A stretch of 64,000 nt of DNA from VXYL01 sp965203685. GTDB taxonomy: Bacteria; Pseudomonadota; Gammaproteobacteria; Pseudomonadales; Azotimanducaceae. The number at the start of each line of letters is the position of its first letter. Position 1 is the first letter of the stretch. Position numbers and translations under genes: made by a program. The notes below the pieces were generated by a model that saw only the letters and a list, made by a program, of their open reading frames with translations, had not been told where the DNA came from and did no database searches. The DNA lies in NCBI GenBank assembly GCA_965203685.1, contig OZ241908.1, positions 930,001 through 994,000 on the forward strand, given 5' to 3'. Of this stretch, positions 62,501 through 64,000 are shown piece after piece.

Positions 62501-62544
62501 CGCTGGGACGGATCGTCCAGGTTGGCATGCGTTGGCAGCCGTGA
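59542..62544 (+). CDS. TonB-dependent outer-membrane receptor
   Basis: 1000 residues. Signal peptide 1-26, TonB-box-like IEEVVVTGTWIPG, plug with TVNLRGLGPSRTLVMLNNHR and DGATATYGSDAVAGVVNFIT, then a barrel rich in inserted cysteines in the extracellular loops (CDADYCRW, YPCRGSPAVADC). Ends IVQVGMRWQP. ATG 59542. It shares the plug style of the receptor at 26.7 kb. A small beta-barrel gene follows. Confidence 0.92.
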   Translation: MTDPGKRTSGAAALAVLVALSATAAQTVQDDSGVIEEVVVTGTWIPGTPEDDALPVNRIDREDFAAEGSPGVIELVRNLSFSQGADGESDQYGSRTGADRATVNLRGLGPSRTLVMLNNHRLPWSPGSVPDQAQLVVDVNLLPMAALSRIEVLRDGATATYGSDAVAGVVNFITRADFEGVEVEARHKLVDGSGGDQWLGLIGGRAFGDGAGSVVSSLGLARRSPLPMIERDWAVRTYDENRRGGWSGTGTPAIFVPLAAFAQTAGDAVGMRDVAIVDPNCERLGGAHTNAPAGRPAGGVCRFQYTPFVNLVQDTRRWQWFTEASWRFDADTRLSAELLLAETKVPSWKTSPSYPPSDVIDPARRILANHPALVDMASKYPALYGDYAYCDADYCRWEGDGADQDASGVPPGWQHVAWLNGRHFGQGGPIRGHPRRSTTERAVVKAEGALGRASWDAALTYARSRRLEEDGAGLHYRSLRSLLGLGGFECEALVPNGFDDAGNLHFDWRTVRDHAGRGPCRYWSPFSNAMPAHANVEGSSNPAYDPAFEQADLASYLLTARGFKGSSALAALDAVVHGDSAWQLGGGPAAYAAGVQIRREDYVRREYSAGTGPRGGALQNLDLYPCRGSPAVADCTSGRTGVFVYLPPGYDVDANRLVYAAFGETSMPLTARLEANLSLRYERYPDQGLSSLDPKLGLRWQAAPSLAVRASAGTAFRAPTINQIEPGIATTSRQFVTRIATFKPILALGNPDLEPEAAATFNVGAIVDRDRLFLSVDYWRYAFEKPLVLEPYVRVLDEACPPALSLCDAGSAYFDRIDFGGRTAVSDISAISVSVVNGPDVDTDGVDFKVEYVAPTGWGEWSAGFAGTRTLSWEISGWRFGPAYDAIGRLNYDTSLARTVVDWKAKAWLGARIGGVDLRWTLRHIAAYRHDGDAEPGIDAQTTHDATVLWTLAGGRFAVDATVVNVTGEPPPRVYRQINYDPLTHDPLGRIVQVGMRWQP

Positions 62545-62585
62545 CGGGTGTCTCGGCTTGACGCCAAAATCCACGGGGCGTGACA

Positions 62586-63389
62586 ATGCCGGCCTGCTTT
62601 TCGACGGGGGTGGTCATGGCGGCAGGCACGTTGCCGCGGGCACTGGCGTTGGTCGTCGCGATCTCTGCCGCACCGACGTTGGCCGACGAACGCGACGGCT
62701 TGTATGTCGGCGTCACCGCTTCGGCGGCGTTCTACGATGTCGACTATCGCAAGGGTGTCGACAATCGGCATGCTGGCAACGTGTCTGCGAACGCAGGCCG
62801 GATCCTGTTCTCGAGCGACTCCGCGGACCAGACCACCTGGGACGCGGGCGTGCTCGTCGGCTATCGCCTAGGGCGGTCGCCATTCCTCGACATCGAAGCT
62901 GACCTCGTGACCCATCGCGGTACCGCGTCCGGGCGGTTGCCGGGCGAGGGGCCCTCGGCGGGGAACAACCAACTCGGCGAGGTCTGGCCGGAGGACTGGT
63001 CGCAGGCGAAGGATCAGAGCTACGGGCTGACGTTACGCGTGGGTACCGAAGCGGCCGGGCTGGGGGCGGACTTCTACGTGCTGGGTGGGCTGCGGCGTTT
63101 GAACGCCGACTTCCGCACGGGGTACACAGGCTGTCTACTGGCGGACGGCTGCGGTCCTGGCGAACTCACGACGGGACGTGAACAGCACGATGAGGACTAC
63201 GACGCCTGGGTCGTCGGCGCCGGATTCGAGAAGATGCTGGGCAGTATCGCCATCCGGGGCGAGATCCGCTATGCCGACCACGGCAATTCGGAGCGCATCG
63301 TCCCGTTCGACGAGGTCGCGATCACCGTCCCGGTGGAACTCGCGGCGGGGGAAGTCGGGTTCGGTCTCGGCCTGATCTGGCGCCCGTAG
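62586..63389 (+). CDS. Outer-membrane beta-barrel protein
   Basis: 267 residues. Signal peptide ending near APTLADE; GLYVGVTASAAFYDVDY, WDAGVLVGYRLG, YGLTLRVGTEAAGLGADFYV and a C-terminal strand GEVGFGLGLIWRP are OmpA/OmpW-type barrel strands. ATG 62586 or GTG 62580. Probably co-transcribed with the receptor 41 bases upstream. Confidence 0.78.
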   Translation: MPACFSTGVVMAAGTLPRALALVVAISAAPTLADERDGLYVGVTASAAFYDVDYRKGVDNRHAGNVSANAGRILFSSDSADQTTWDAGVLVGYRLGRSPFLDIEADLVTHRGTASGRLPGEGPSAGNNQLGEVWPEDWSQAKDQSYGLTLRVGTEAAGLGADFYVLGGLRRLNADFRTGYTGCLLADGCGPGELTTGREQHDEDYDAWVVGAGFEKMLGSIAIRGEIRYADHGNSERIVPFDEVAITVPVELAAGEVGFGLGLIWRP

Positions 63390-63396
63390 CGCCCGG

Positions 63397-64000
63397 TCAG
63401 TGCTCGCTGCCCGAAAGGGCATGGGCCCAGTCGGGAAGCACGCCAGGTTCGATGCCGAAGACCACGAGACCCAGCGTGTAGACAACGCTCGCGATCACCA
63501 GCGCACCGATCAGGTTCAGGATGATGCCGGCGCGCGCCATCTCGGCTATGGTCAGCCGGTTGCTGCCGAACACGATCGCGTTGGGGGGCGTCGCGACCGG
63601 CATCATGAAGGCACACGACGCCGACATGGTCGCCGGGATCATGAGCATCAACGGATGCGTGCCCGTGACCACAGCAACCGATGCGAGGATCGGCAGGATC
63701 ATCTCGGTGGTCGCCGTGTTGCTCGTGAGTTCCGTCAGGAACGTGAGGCTCAAGCACACGAGCAGGATCAGCACGAACACCGGCAGCGCGCCGGCCGCCG
63801 CGAACTGGCCGCCGATGAACTGCGCGAGCCCGGTTTGCTGGAAGGCGGCGGCCAGCGTGAAGCCGCCGCCGATCAGGAGCACCACGTTCCACGGCAGTCG
63901 GGGGATCACCTCGGTGCCCATGAGGCGCGTGCGCTCGCCATCCGGGTTGCGCCCCGGCAGAAAGAACAGCAGCGACGCCATGGTGATGGCCACCGTGCCG
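63397..64000 (-). CDS. SLC13 (DASS) family sodium/dicarboxylate-type transporter, C-terminal part
   Basis: The frame is open to the window end, so about 200 C-terminal residues are seen. Membrane helices such as VFVLILLVCLSLTFLTELTS and MIPATMSASCAFMMPVATPP. SNTATTEMILPI and MPVATPPNAIVFGSN are the paired SNT and TPPN substrate-binding motifs of divalent-anion transporters. Likely carries succinate-like acids or sulfate. Confidence 0.9.
   Translation of the reverse strand, partial: GTVAITMASLLFFLPGRNPDGERTRLMGTEVIPRLPWNVVLLIGGGFTLAAAFQQTGLAQFIGGQFAAAGALPVFVLILLVCLSLTFLTELTSNTATTEMILPILASVAVVTGTHPLMLMIPATMSASCAFMMPVATPPNAIVFGSNRLTIAEMARAGIILNLIGALVIASVVYTLGLVVFGIEPGVLPDWAHALSGSEH

Overview
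The window is 64 kb of a GC-rich chromosome from a Gram-negative bacterium, most probably an uncultured, free-living or host-associated gammaproteobacterium. The backbone gene order is the evidence: ffh, then rpsP-rimM-trmD-rplS, xerD-dsbC-hom, recJ, prfB-lysS, and ygfZ facing sdhE-ygfX beside nadB are all neighbourhoods known from Pseudomonas, Escherichia and relatives. prfB keeps the classical RF2 frameshift site. Two TonB-dependent receptors and several beta-barrel proteins show an outer membrane.

Layout. 0-8.1 kb: an alpha-E protein cut by the window edge, a degraded PH-domain gene, an intradiol dioxygenase, purL, a NUDIX hydrolase, a gamma carbonic anhydrase and purT. 8.1-10.7 kb: a repeat island, then a leucine-codon leader peptide before leuA. 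10.7-13.1 kb: a DUF2784 protein, an SDR, and an aromatic amino acid hydroxylase of animal-like layout. 13.2-20.8 kb: ffh, a Phd/PIN toxin-antitoxin pair with palindromic operators, the ribosomal/tRNA-modification operon, a highly structured intergenic region, and xerD-dsbC-hom. 20.8-25 kb: an accessory insertion between hom and recJ, with a secreted hypothetical protein, a REP-associated tyrosine transposase (RAYT) with a LexA-box-like promoter and flanking repeats, and an enolase-superfamily enzyme. 25-34.6 kb: recJ, a TonB receptor, a frameshifted gene, a three-repeat protein, prfB, lysS and ung. 34.7-41.6 kb: mmsA, ygfZ, sdhE, ygfX, nadB, an AlbA_2-type ATP-binding protein and an LLM oxidoreductase. 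41.6-42.7 kb: an orphan HicB-like gene followed by three tiny ORFs. 42.7-51.8 kb: a probable catabolic cluster (fused CoA-transferase, porin, two LLM flavoenzymes, 2-hydroxyacid dehydrogenase, SDR, zinc-type alcohol dehydrogenase). 51.8-64 kb: tRNA-Ser(CGA), an ABC exporter pair, a cupin, a two-ABM protein, a DAO oxidoreductase, a second TonB receptor, a beta-barrel protein and a partial SLC13 transporter.

How it works together. The backbone covers translation and protein targeting (ffh, rpsP, rplS, rimM, trmD, prfB, lysS), purine, threonine/leucine and NAD synthesis (purL, purT, hom, leuA, nadB), and DNA maintenance (xerD, recJ, ung). Accessory genes favour uptake through the outer membrane and oxidation of organic substrates.

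The most unusual features are: (1) the RAYT whose -35 box lies inside a near-consensus LexA operator, with a 16-bp repeat and a 75-78-bp palindrome around it and again, without a transposase, upstream of leuA; (2) an undescribed cloverleaf-like RNA structure plus five more hairpins between rplS and xerD; (3) a leucine attenuator-like leader whose start region is tandemly duplicated in frame. Three genes appear broken by indels (0.9-1.2, 29.4-30.3 and 49.8-50.6 kb); sequencing error cannot be excluded for any of them.
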